From Bacteriovoracaceae bacterium (GTDB taxonomy: Bacteria > Bdellovibrionota > Bacteriovoracia > Bacteriovoracales > Bacteriovoracaceae): DNA of 64,000 bases. Each line of letters starts with the position of its first letter. The first letter of the stretch is position 1. Positions 54,322 through 62,194 of this stretch are shown one piece after another. A program made the translations under genes and the position numbers. The stretch is from assembly GCA_947441615.1 (NCBI GenBank), contig CANEUH010000007.1, positions 85,344 through 149,343 of the forward strand, read 5' to 3'. The notes under the pieces are model-generated. The model was not told the DNA's origin. It saw only the letters and a program-made list of their open reading frames with translations, and made no database searches.

Positions 54322-54780
54322 TTATCTCCTTAGTCTATAGTGCAAATACTTGAAACTTCGTGCTCGAGTTAGCTTAAGTTTCAGGGAAGAATGTTCTAAA
54401 AAACCAATTATTGCTTCTGAATTTTTCGAATAAACTTCTAAGATCCAACTTCGCAGACTGATGTCACCTTTTTGATATCGAGTAGCCAAATATAGCTCCT
54501 CAAAACCCAACTTATGGATCTTCTCAGGCTCAATTTAACCCCTCATTCCATTTCCAAAATTAGATTGGATGAAAGTAGTGGGCTCTTTTTTGAATTGAGT
54601 ACTGCTCTTTAAAAAGTCTTCAAGTGAGGTGAATGTCTGAACATCTTAACCCATCTTTTTACCAGATCTTTTTCAGCCATTCTGAATCAATTCGTCGTCA
54701 TAAATATTTAAGATTATAATTCGCTTCGTTAATCATTGGTATAGATAACGGATAGGGTTCTTTTAACGTCGATCCAGATT
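54322..54780 (-). pseudogene. Remnant of a receiver domain, like the one in the 31274-33727 kinase
   Basis: Reading right to left: DDELIQNG (like DDELVHLS of the kinase), KRSGKKMG, VQTFTSLEDFLKSS, SNFGNGMRG*IEPEKIHKLG, then LYLATRYQKGDISLRSWILE. At least three stops and a frameshift interrupt it, one of which is GAA to TAA. The intact kinase has GEIESEKIFKKG and IYLATGYSPESISKPAWIKE at the same places. So element B once had a relative of element A's signalling genes. Confidence 0.7.
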
Positions 54781-54797
54781 CTTCTTCTGTAAAGTTT

Positions 54798-54837
54798 TGT
54801 TTCAATGTTTGATACGCGCGTTTCAAAGTTTGAAACG
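54798..54837 (+). promoter_or_regulatory. Two tandem palindromes, probable operator
   Basis: TGTTTCAATGTTTGATACG (54798-54816) and CGTTTCAAAGTTTGAAACG (54819-54837) are 19-base near-identical palindromes with starts 21 bases apart, two helical turns. It lies upstream of the broken receiver gene and might have been its control site, or may serve the gene at 55095. The stretch to 55094 holds no gene that I can see. Confidence 0.5.
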
Positions 54838-55094
54838 TTCTTTCAAGGAAACGAAGTGAAAAAATTAGTCTACTGCTAGTCCATAGCCGCTCTATTTTCT
54901 ATTCCGAGACAGCATTTAATTATAATTTAACTTTGTTTTATTCAAATTTTTCGTAATGTTATGTGATTCCTCGCAAGAAATTGAGTAGATTTAAGATAAG
55001 TATTAAGCATACAAATCTTCAAACTCCATTCTATCTTTTTTACTTGGCACATCGTTTGCTCAGTCTTTTCAAAACTTTTGAAAAGGAAATGTAA

Positions 55095-55844
55095 ATGGTC
55101 TTTCTCGCATCTGTTAATAAGGAACCCAATCATTCAATTCTTTGTTACATAAGAGAGATTGATCTTCTTGCAAAATGGAAGGTCGTCCCCCTTGGTTCGT
55201 TACATCAACTAATTCCACAAACCTTACATAAGACCTATTCGTATCGACTGGCCGACCAGCTGGTTAAGGCTGGGGTTGCTCATAAGATAAAGTGCCTACA
55301 GAGTAAGTTTCATGTTTTGGTTCCAACAGAATATGCGTTGAATTACACTGGTCAAGAATTTAGTTTCTCTCGGTTTGTAGATTATTGTCGAATTGCTTTT
55401 GTTGCCTCTGCGTTTCTAGAGCTTCCTGCATTCAATAAGAAGGTTATTCGATTTTCACATGAAGTATATGAGAATGAGCTCGATAGGAATCGTTTGTCTG
55501 CTGATTTCTCCATCGATGGAATTGATTCAAAATACTCCGCTTTTCGTGTGGGTGTTTTCTTTGAGACTCTTAATTATTCACGCGAAAATACGATTGAGTG
55601 GATTATGAAACTTGTAGAGAACGATAATTTTGATGTCATCATTTTAGTTTTTAAGAATCTTGAAGATCTTAATATTCGCAAAAATCTCTATTTTGAAAAC
55701 AGGAATCATAAGTATGGCAAAGCGCTTAAAGAGTCTGTTTGTCTTTTGCATATTAATGATTATTTGAAACATCCCCACGAGATAAATCAGTCTTATGCTT
55801 ACTTTCGAGGTGAAGAAAGCACTTTGGAAAAGGTGTTTAAATGA
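55095..55844 (+). CDS. Hypothetical protein, relaxation-type counterpart in element B
   Basis: 249 residues. The N-terminal half (~30-85) is winged-helix-like (IPQTLHKTYSYRLADQLVKA, then KFHVLVPTEYAL). The C-terminal half has LSADFSIDG ... AFRVGVFFETLNYSRENTIE ... FDVIILVFKN, parallel to PDAVFRM ... IIAVEYERTGKSSSRYKG ... QILYVVED of the 46385 protein. The two share little exact sequence but have the same plan, size and position before the hairpin. I infer a divergent homologue. AAGGAAAT precedes the ATG. Confidence 0.55.
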   Translation: MVFLASVNKEPNHSILCYIREIDLLAKWKVVPLGSLHQLIPQTLHKTYSYRLADQLVKAGVAHKIKCLQSKFHVLVPTEYALNYTGQEFSFSRFVDYCRIAFVASAFLELPAFNKKVIRFSHEVYENELDRNRLSADFSIDGIDSKYSAFRVGVFFETLNYSRENTIEWIMKLVENDNFDVIILVFKNLEDLNIRKNLYFENRNHKYGKALKESVCLLHINDYLKHPHEINQSYAYFRGEESTLEKVFK

Positions 55845-55950
55845 AGGTTGAGTGGAGGTTGATTATAGGATTGCTGATAGTTGAACGAGGAAAAAACATT
55901 GAGAATCGTCAATTTTTTACAATTTCTAAGATGATGAAATATCTCGGCTT

Positions 55951-56021
55951 TTTGCTTAGCTATTTCTGACCACACACTCTCAACGAGTTTTCGATTATGT
56001 GGTCAGAAATAGCAAAGCAAA
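55951..56021 (+). repeat. Hairpin with CAACGAGTT loop, candidate oriT (element B)
   Basis: GCTATTTCTGACCACA (55959-55974) pairs with TGTGGTCAGAAATAGC (55998-56013) over 16 bases, extended by TTTGCTT/AAAGCAAA (one mismatch). The 23-base loop has CAACGAGTT at 55981-55989, six bases in, exactly as in element A. The stem shares CTGACC/GGTCAG with A. The rest of the stem differs, so pairing is kept while the sequence has changed. Confidence 0.65.
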
Positions 56022-56044
56022 CGTTAATTTTAAAGGAGAAGGTT

Positions 56045-56404
56045 ATGAATAATGTGTCGATAGGCGAAGTTGAAAAAGTTGTGAGGGTCAGTGATAAGAA
56101 TCGGGTACAGGATAGGTTTTTTATAGATGCCTCGGAAGATGAGAATGGGTTGGAGTTGATACATGAACTACTGAAAGAGGTGAATGATAAGAAGTATGGA
56201 AGGAAGTTGATATTGAAGGATCTAGTAATGGTGGCACTGAAGAAGCTAAAACAAAAAGATCTTGAGGCCCTGAAAGAATCGACTTTAGCCCCTGCCGATT
56301 TAGTAAGGCGAAAGGCCGATCAATACAACGAAGCCCATGGGACGAATTATGGAATGTATGAATATATTGAAGCCATGATTACTTCTGGCAGGAGCATTCT
56401 ATGA
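56045..56404 (+). CDS. Accessory protein of the transfer/integration module, element B
   Basis: 119 residues from ATG 56045 (AAGGAGAAGG upstream). Aligns with the C-terminal 100 residues of the element A protein at 47362: NRVQDRFFIDASEDENGLEL, KKYGRKLILKDLVMVALKKL, QKDLEALKES. The low-complexity N-terminus of A is absent, so the conserved part is the functional core. ATGA overlap with the excisionase gene. Function unknown. Confidence 0.65.
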   Translation: MNNVSIGEVEKVVRVSDKNRVQDRFFIDASEDENGLELIHELLKEVNDKKYGRKLILKDLVMVALKKLKQKDLEALKESTLAPADLVRRKADQYNEAHGTNYGMYEYIEAMITSGRSIL

Positions 56405-56574
56405 ACTCTAAATGGATGACCTCTGATCAAGCTGCTGCCTACCTTGGAAAGACGAGAAATGCTCTTTGGCTTCTTGTGAGCCGAGGGCTTCTGATCAAAA
56501 GAAAGTGGCAGGGTAGGTTGTATTTTAAAAAGACTGAGATTGATCGATTACTGGAAGGGAGTTATGGCAATTAA
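56401..56574 (+). CDS. Excisionase-like helix-turn-helix protein, element B
   Basis: 57 residues (MNSKWMTSDQAAAYLGKTRN ... GRLYFKKTEIDRLLEGSYGN). The same winged-helix domain as the protein at 47906. The start overlaps the accessory gene (ATGA) and its end overlaps the integrase start by 11 bases, so the three are one translated block. Confidence 0.8.
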   Translation: MNSKWMTSDQAAAYLGKTRNALWLLVSRGLLIKRKWQGRLYFKKTEIDRLLEGSYGN

Positions 56575-57667
56575 GGAAGTTATGAGTCTCACGGAAGAGA
56601 GGAGCTTCACCGTTTATGTTAATCTGCGGAGTCGAATTATGCCTCATGTCCGTTTTCAGAAACGGATTACGGGAGTTCGGACACAGACTGAGGCCATGAG
56701 AATTGAAAAGTCGCTTCTGAAGGAATTATCGATGAAGATCGCACACACTGAGGGGCATGGCTTCACTTGGCGGATGGTCGTTGATCAGTGGGCGAGTTTT
56801 GTTGAGTCGCCGCTTTTTATGGATAGGCAGTACAATCCGTCGACTATTGTTGATTATGTTTCGATGATGCATACCTGGACTAAGGACTGGTTAGATAGGC
56901 CAGCGGCCGAAATTAGTCGTGGTGATGGACGAGAGGCGCTAGATAGAGTGCTGACCCAGGGTAGGAGCAAGGCCTTTCAGAAACGTCTCAAGAATACCAT
57001 CAACATGATTTTCAATTGGGGAATCGAAACAAAGATAATTCGGGGAGTGACTCACTCCCCAGTCTTTGGATTGAAGATTTTTTTGAAAGAAGACAAGAAG
57101 CCGGAGATTTTGAAGCTGGAGGAGATCCGGCGGCTACTGAGGGAGGCGAGGGAGAGAAATCATCCTTGGTATCCGATCTGGGCCGTGGCTTTGCTGACAG
57201 GGATGAGGAATGGTGAGTTGTTTGCACTCAAGTGGAGTGATGTTGATTTGGAGAAGGGGCTCATTACGGTTCAGCGGTCGTATAACAAACGGACAAAAGA
57301 GTTTAAGAGCACTAAAGCGGGATATTGGAGGACGGTGCCGATTTCTGAAGAGCTTAAAGAGCTGTTGCTTGAAGTGCTGACTCGAGCCTCAGTTGGAAAC
57401 GAATTTGTACTGGAGCGTGCACCAAACTGGGTTCAGGGTGCACAGGCTCAGGTACTTCGTGAGTTCTGTGTTTCAGTTGGTTTGAGTCCAATAAAGTTTC
57501 ATACGCTGAGGGCCTGTTTTGCGACTCAGCTTCTTAGTAGCGGAGTGGAGATGGTTAAGGTTATGAAGATTGGGGGGTGGAGGGACATAAAAACGGTACA
57601 GGTCTATTTAAGATTATCAGGAGTAGATGAGGCTGGAGCCACAAATGGACTTAGACTGCTTATATAA
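56564..57667 (+). CDS. int: Tyrosine recombinase/integrase, element B
   Basis: 367 residues from ATG 56564 (MAIKEVMSLTEERSFTVYVN), chosen because it matches the start of the element A integrase (MAIRSYDKDGKKLFQVYVNA). Catalytic R in LLTGMRNGELFALKW, K in STKAGYWRTV, H-x-x-R in HTLRACFATQLL, W in GGWRDIKTV and Y in VQVYLRLSG. Closely related to the integrase at 48178. Base composition is more GC-rich than the neighbours, so B's module may come from another donor. Confidence 0.94.
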   Translation: MAIKEVMSLTEERSFTVYVNLRSRIMPHVRFQKRITGVRTQTEAMRIEKSLLKELSMKIAHTEGHGFTWRMVVDQWASFVESPLFMDRQYNPSTIVDYVSMMHTWTKDWLDRPAAEISRGDGREALDRVLTQGRSKAFQKRLKNTINMIFNWGIETKIIRGVTHSPVFGLKIFLKEDKKPEILKLEEIRRLLREARERNHPWYPIWAVALLTGMRNGELFALKWSDVDLEKGLITVQRSYNKRTKEFKSTKAGYWRTVPISEELKELLLEVLTRASVGNEFVLERAPNWVQGAQAQVLREFCVSVGLSPIKFHTLRACFATQLLSSGVEMVKVMKIGGWRDIKTVQVYLRLSGVDEAGATNGLRLLI

Positions 57668-57780
57668 TGATGATAAACGAGCCTATCTGTTTGATTTTAA
57701 TGAGTTTGAGATGGATTTTTAACTAGTACTTCACATAAGGTCAAATTCTTTTATTTACAACTGGTTTATCAAAGGAAGAT

Positions 57781-57833
57781 TTTCAGTAATAATAGTACTG
57801 AAATTCATCTTAAATTAAACCGAGAATGGTTTA
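57781..57833 (+). promoter_or_regulatory. Inverted repeats before the AbiE pair
   Basis: TTTCAGTA (57781-57788)/TACTGAAA (57796-57803) and TAAACC (57816-57821)/GGTTTA (57828-57833) lie just upstream of the antitoxin gene. AbiEi antitoxins bind inverted repeats in their own promoter and repress it, so these are candidate operators. Confidence 0.5.
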
Positions 57834-57870
57834 ATAAAGGATGAAAACCAGTAATAAAGGTTCTGGAATT

Positions 57871-58632
57871 ATGTCTAAATTAAACCAAGTTCTTCTGGAT
57901 TGGAAGCCAGGAGATATCCACGGCGCCGAATGGCTACGCGCCAGAGGAATCGATCAAAGACTAGCTTACTCATACTATGAGGATGGCTATCTAGAGAAAA
58001 TAGGCCCAGGTGTATTTGCTCGGAAGGGGGATGAAATAAATCCGTACGGGGTCGTTCGATTTCTTCAGCAGGAGCTAGAACTAAAGGTGCACTTATCCGG
58101 GAGAACTGCACTCGAGCTTCAAGGGCATTCTCACTATGTTGCTCTAGGCTCAAAGACAAGAATCTACCTTACAAGCTATGAAGCAAAGTCTTTTCCAACT
58201 TGGATAAAAAAGATGGAAAAGAATTTTGAGTTTGTATTCAAAAAATCGAGCTTGTTGGAGCACGAGAATTTTTTAACAACTCACAATGAGAGTGGATTTG
58301 AACTGAGAATATCGACGAGAGAATTAGCGGCACTTGAATTGATTGAGACCCTTGATCTATCCGGATCTCTTGAAACAGCAGAAAACTATACTCAGTCCTT
58401 ATTAACTCTTCGGCCAGAAGTTCTTCAAAAAGTGCTAGAAGATTGTCATTCAATCAAAGCAAAAAGGGTATTTCTGTACCTTGCAGAAAAATTAAATCTG
58501 CCATGGTTTAAAAAAATAAAAAAAGAAAGCATAACTCTTGGAGTAGGGAAGAGGGTAATTGTCAAAGGTGGAGAATTTAATAAGAAGTATCAAATCACCG
58601 TTGACCGAAACTACGGGGAGAATCCATTTTGA
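57871..58632 (+). CDS. abiEi: AbiEi-type antitoxin
   Basis: 253 residues from ATG 57871 (an ATG at 57841 has a ribosome site with no spacing). The N-terminal winged helix (SKLNQVLLDW ... AEWLRARGIDQRLAYSYYED) and the C-terminal AbiEi domain (VHLSGRTALELQGHSHYVAL) are typical of type IV antitoxins, which neutralise the toxin without lasting binding and repress the operon. Overlaps abiEii by 4 bases. Such pairs protect against phage and stabilise mobile elements. Confidence 0.88.
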   Translation: MSKLNQVLLDWKPGDIHGAEWLRARGIDQRLAYSYYEDGYLEKIGPGVFARKGDEINPYGVVRFLQQELELKVHLSGRTALELQGHSHYVALGSKTRIYLTSYEAKSFPTWIKKMEKNFEFVFKKSSLLEHENFLTTHNESGFELRISTRELAALELIETLDLSGSLETAENYTQSLLTLRPEVLQKVLEDCHSIKAKRVFLYLAEKLNLPWFKKIKKESITLGVGKRVIVKGGEFNKKYQITVDRNYGENPF

Positions 58633-59540
58633 ACAAAGAAAGATATAAAAAAACAGTAGAGCTCCTACTTGAGGTCCTTCCATATTCTCTTAAAGATGAA
58701 CGAGTCGCCTTAAAAGGTGGTACGGCAATTAATCTTTTTCATCGAAACTTCCCTCGGTTCTCTGTGGATATAGATTTGTGCTACCTGCCTTTAGAAGATA
58801 GGGATACGACATTTAAGAATCTGCATGGCATTTTAAATGAGTTAAAGAACTCCCTTGAGCAAAATCTAGGTCTAAAAGTCACTGCCAGTAATCCCTTAGA
58901 CGGTAGGAAAGAAGCCAAGCTAGTCGCTACAAAAGGCGATATTGAAATCAAAGTAGAGCCAAATTTTGTTTTGAGAAGCAGTCTATTCCCAGCGATAGAG
59001 ATAGATTTAGCCGTAAATGCTGTTGAAGAATTTCAAAAGTCTGTCACAGCTCGTTGCTTGAACCTCGCTGATACTTATGGAGGGAAAATATGTGCGGCAC
59101 TTGATCGACAACATCCAAGGGATTTGTACGATGTAAAATATCTTCTAGAGAACGAAGGTATCACCACGGATGTAAAAGATTCCTTCATTTTCTACCTTAT
59201 TTCTCATAATCGACCAATTAATGAGCTTCTTTGTCCAAACTTCAAAAATATTAGTCGAGAATATAAGGAAGAATTTATTGATATGGCTAAAATTGAAGTT
59301 CCTCTTGAAGAGTTGTTGAAGAATAGAGAAATACTAGTTCACCGATTGAGATCATCATTAAATGATAAAGATAAAAAATTTTTACTCAGTTTTGTAGCCA
59401 ATCAGCCGGATTGGACTTTGGTGAGAAATAGCAGAATCCAAGACTATCCTTCTGTAAAATGGAAGATGTTAAACCAATCTAAAATGAATAATGTGAAAAC
59501 AAGTAAATATCTACGAGATCTAGAGGAAATATTTATATAA
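58629..59540 (+). CDS. abiEii: AbiEii-type nucleotidyltransferase toxin
   Basis: 303 residues from TTG 58629. The polymerase-beta-like nucleotidyltransferase motif LKGGTAINLFHRNFPRFSVD with DIDLCYL gives the GG and DxD marks; later LADTYGGKICAALDRQHPRD ... LYDVKYL is the family's second motif. AbiEii toxins block growth by transferring nucleotides to tRNA or another target. The gene looks complete. Confidence 0.9.
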   Translation: MNKERYKKTVELLLEVLPYSLKDERVALKGGTAINLFHRNFPRFSVDIDLCYLPLEDRDTTFKNLHGILNELKNSLEQNLGLKVTASNPLDGRKEAKLVATKGDIEIKVEPNFVLRSSLFPAIEIDLAVNAVEEFQKSVTARCLNLADTYGGKICAALDRQHPRDLYDVKYLLENEGITTDVKDSFIFYLISHNRPINELLCPNFKNISREYKEEFIDMAKIEVPLEELLKNREILVHRLRSSLNDKDKKFLLSFVANQPDWTLVRNSRIQDYPSVKWKMLNQSKMNNVKTSKYLRDLEEIFI

Positions 59541-59623
59541 ATTTAAAATTAAATTTTTAGATAGAATTGTTTGTCTCACTGTCTCGGAATTTTTTTGGAT
59601 AGTTGACCAGTGAGCCTGATCTC

Positions 59624-60703
59624 TTACGATGCTAAACTTATATCAATATTTTTTTCTTTTTGTAAATAATTTAAAAAAACTTTTTCAATTTTATCCCAAT
59701 TTCTAGTTTTCCCAGACCAACGATTTGGATTTTTCAATTTTGCTTCCTCATAGACTCTTTTTCTGTATTTTAAGATCTCACCATCTTTCATTTCATGTCG
59801 ACTTACTGGTGTAACAAATTTTATTCCACTATGAAGATGTTCGTTGTTATACCAATTTACAAAATTCCTCACCCAAGCATTCGCTTCTTCTAATGAAGCA
59901 AATGGTTTTGACGGATATTGAGGACAGTATTTTACTGTTTTAAATAGAGCTTCAGAAAACGGATTATCATCCGAGACTCTGGGACGACTAAACGATGCAA
60001 CCACTCCAAGCTTTTGAAGTGTCGCCAACATCGTTGCTCCTTTCATTGCTCCTCCGTTATCTGAGTGAAGAACCAATTGCTGTTTCTGTATTCCTTCCCA
60101 CTCACATATTCGTTCGATTAGTTGTGAAGAATATTCCATCGACTCAACCTCATAAACTTCATATCCCACAATCTTTCGGCTATAAATATCCATGAACATG
60201 TATAAATAATAAAACTTTCCAGCAATGGCACTTCGTAAATAAGTTATGTCCCAACTATATATCTGATTCGGCGCCAGCGCTACCAAAGGGGCCGGTCTAT
60301 TATAAGTTTTCTTTTTCGATTTCCCTCTGTGCTCTAGCAATTTTTTATTCTTTAGCACTTTATAAAATGACGACTCACTAGCAATATAAATGCCTTTGTC
60401 GGCCAGTAATGGAACGATTTGAGTTGGTGCCAAGTCAACGTATTCGGCACTCGTTGCCACTTGAACTATTTCTAGAATTTCTTCTTCTCGAAGTTTATTT
60501 GCAGGTACACTCAGGGGTCCTTTTCTTTTATCTACAATATCTATTTTCCACCTCTTAAAAGTTTTTATATCGATCCCAACATCATCGCAGGCAACAGCGT
60601 GTCGTGAACCATTTTTGATGGCCTCTTCAAGAAGACTTAATGTTGATAATTTTTCGGAGGATGTTACTCTTCTTCCTCGTTGATCCCGAATAAAAGCTGA
60701 CTT
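59624..60703 (-). CDS. IS3-family transposase OrfB (DDE), made by -1 frameshift
   Basis: The catalytic domain shows D in YSWDITYLR, D in LHSDNGGAM and E in NPFSEALFKTVKY (DDE triad), followed by the rve-type end WYNNEHLHSG. It is open in the -1 frame relative to orfA. At 60702-60709 a run of eight A on the coding strand (ATA AAA AAA AGT) is a slippery site, from where the frame KKKSAFIRDQRGRRV runs into OrfB. An internal GTG start at 60460 would lack the N-terminal third. Confidence 0.85.
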   Translation of the reverse strand, partial: KSAFIRDQRGRRVTSSEKLSTLSLLEEAIKNGSRHAVACDDVGIDIKTFKRWKIDIVDKRKGPLSVPANKLREEEILEIVQVATSAEYVDLAPTQIVPLLADKGIYIASESSFYKVLKNKKLLEHRGKSKKKTYNRPAPLVALAPNQIYSWDITYLRSAIAGKFYYLYMFMDIYSRKIVGYEVYEVESMEYSSQLIERICEWEGIQKQQLVLHSDNGGAMKGATMLATLQKLGVVASFSRPRVSDDNPFSEALFKTVKYCPQYPSKPFASLEEANAWVRNFVNWYNNEHLHSGIKFVTPVSRHEMKDGEILKYRKRVYEEAKLKNPNRWSGKTRNWDKIEKVFLNYLQKEKNIDISLAS

Positions 60704-61146
60704 TTTTTTATAAGAATTATTCTAGCTGCCATTTCAGCGAGGGCCTTGTCTTTACGCTTTAAATCCCGTGATAACTCTTTTTCTTTTGCACGCAACTCAA
60801 CTAACTCTGGATCAAGCCTAGGGCGCCCTGGAGACTGCTGAGTAATGTAAAAATCTTGTTTCCACTGTTCAAGATCTGAAGAATGAAGTCCGTTTGAACG
60901 AAGGAATTCTCCAAGCTGCTTTTCGTTCATGCTGATTGTATGGGCTATTGCTTGTAATTTTTTTTCAGGGGTCCATTCTTTTGATTTTTTCATGTCAGAG
61001 GTATTAGCATAACTTTTGACCCAATTGCGAATAGAAGCGTGGTGTATACCGGTTTTTTCAGACATCTGCATGATGCTTGGACCACCTGGACTTGAGATTT
61101 TCTGAACTATTGATGCTTTAAACTCTGGTGAACGGTGTTGGCTCAT
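60664..61146 (-). CDS. IS3-family transposase OrfA (HTH)
   Basis: 160 residues: N-terminal helix-turn-helix (SPEFKASIVQKISSPGGPSI ... TGIHHASIRNWVKSY), then a second HTH-like part and a leucine zipper region (LRAKEKELSRDLKRKDKALA). It binds the IS ends. It ends 38 bases after the slippery A-run, at TAA, which is typical of this IS group. Confidence 0.88.
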   Translation of the reverse strand: MSQHRSPEFKASIVQKISSPGGPSIMQMSEKTGIHHASIRNWVKSYANTSDMKKSKEWTPEKKLQAIAHTISMNEKQLGEFLRSNGLHSSDLEQWKQDFYITQQSPGRPRLDPELVELRAKEKELSRDLKRKDKALAEMAARIILIKKSQLLFGINEEEE

Positions 61147-61268
61147 AGAAAGTTTCCTTTCCGCCCCTCAATTAATTGTTTTAAATTCTACTGGTCAACA
61201 TTCCAAAAACCGGGGGGTCTCGAACTCAATATGAAAAGAATCATTCAATTGATTAGAAGGTTAATAAG

Positions 61269-62075
61269 TTGAAAAATCAAAATCAATTAATTAAGAGTGC
61301 TTTTATTGAATTAGCAACAATTGGAGCAAAAGCAGGATTCTCTAAAATGCCTTTATCCCTTATTGTTGTTGATTTAGTTACAGGAGCTTTAAAGTTATCG
61401 AATGAAAATGAGGTTCGTGAATATTTAAAATTACTCAAAGTGAAAATTGAAAAATTGGAAATTGAAGTCGAAGCATTACAAGGAAATCTGAGTTATCAGA
61501 ATTTCAATGAGAAAAAGCTTATTGACCTTAAACCATATTACTCAAAACTAGATTTAGAGATAGAGGCTCAGATAGCAATTGGTATTTCACAAATTGACCT
61601 AAATCTACCAATAAATCAGTTCGTCTATGATGCTTCATTAAATACTAGTCCATTAGTCCTAAAGGTACTTTGGCTTGTGAAGCAAATTCAGGATTTGAAA
61701 GAGGATGAAATTAAGTGGGACAACTTAAATAAAGTAGGTGATAAAGAGTGCGATAGGTATGACCGTCAGTGTGCTTTGTTAGGTAATTATATAAAGTTGG
61801 TCTTCAAGAAAAGTTTTGGTGCAGATATACCATCAAAGCTTCAAGCATTAGGTTTAATTGAAAAAACAAACTATTTTTCATCTGGAGTTTGCGAGGATAT
61901 GCTAAGTTTTTCAGAATTATCCTCTACTGGAATGCAACTAGTGAAACTCATTCTACCTATTGGAGAAAAAATTGATGAATATTTTATTAATGAAGCAGGT
62001 ATGAATTTAAAAGAATTACGAGAAAAAATGATAGTGGACTTCAAGTTCTCAAAGATTACATTTAATTTGACCTAG
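61269..62075 (+). CDS. Unknown protein in the cargo slot of element B
   Basis: 268 residues from TTG 61269 (GAAGG upstream). A hydrophobic stretch (MPLSLIVVDLVTGALKLS, ~27-44) is followed by a coiled-coil-like helix (EYLKLLKVKIEKLEIEVEAL, ~50-70). The rest is charged and helical; no catalytic motif is seen. It lies just inside the right att site, as the TIR pair does in element A. It may be a defence or fitness gene, on position alone. Confidence 0.6.
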   Translation: MKNQNQLIKSAFIELATIGAKAGFSKMPLSLIVVDLVTGALKLSNENEVREYLKLLKVKIEKLEIEVEALQGNLSYQNFNEKKLIDLKPYYSKLDLEIEAQIAIGISQIDLNLPINQFVYDASLNTSPLVLKVLWLVKQIQDLKEDEIKWDNLNKVGDKECDRYDRQCALLGNYIKLVFKKSFGADIPSKLQALGLIEKTNYFSSGVCEDMLSFSELSSTGMQLVKLILPIGEKIDEYFINEAGMNLKELREKMIVDFKFSKITFNLT

Positions 62076-62194
62076 ACTACAGAGAAACATAGTTCTAGGA
62101 TCACGCATAGCTCTGATGAAAATTCAGAGTAGGTCTTGTGAAAGTAATAAAAGTATCGCGGAAATTCACAAGATGATTAGAAATCCTTTTGCCG

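Larger units (their letters stand above)
59580..61222 (-). mobile_element. IS3-family insertion sequence
   Basis: About 1.64 kb. Ends are imperfect inverted repeats: GTTGACCAGT (59602-59611) and ACTGGTCAAC (61190-61199), extended outward by TTTTTTGG-type runs. Inside are orfA and orfB in the -1 arrangement. Exact outer ends and target duplication could not be fixed by eye. It lies between the AbiE pair and the last cargo gene of element B. Confidence 0.85.

Noticed and set aside
55841..55969. 42-codon open frame overlapping the stop of the 55095 gene and the hairpin
   Set aside because: It lies partly in the hairpin arm, has no ribosome site beyond the overlap and no counterpart in element A.
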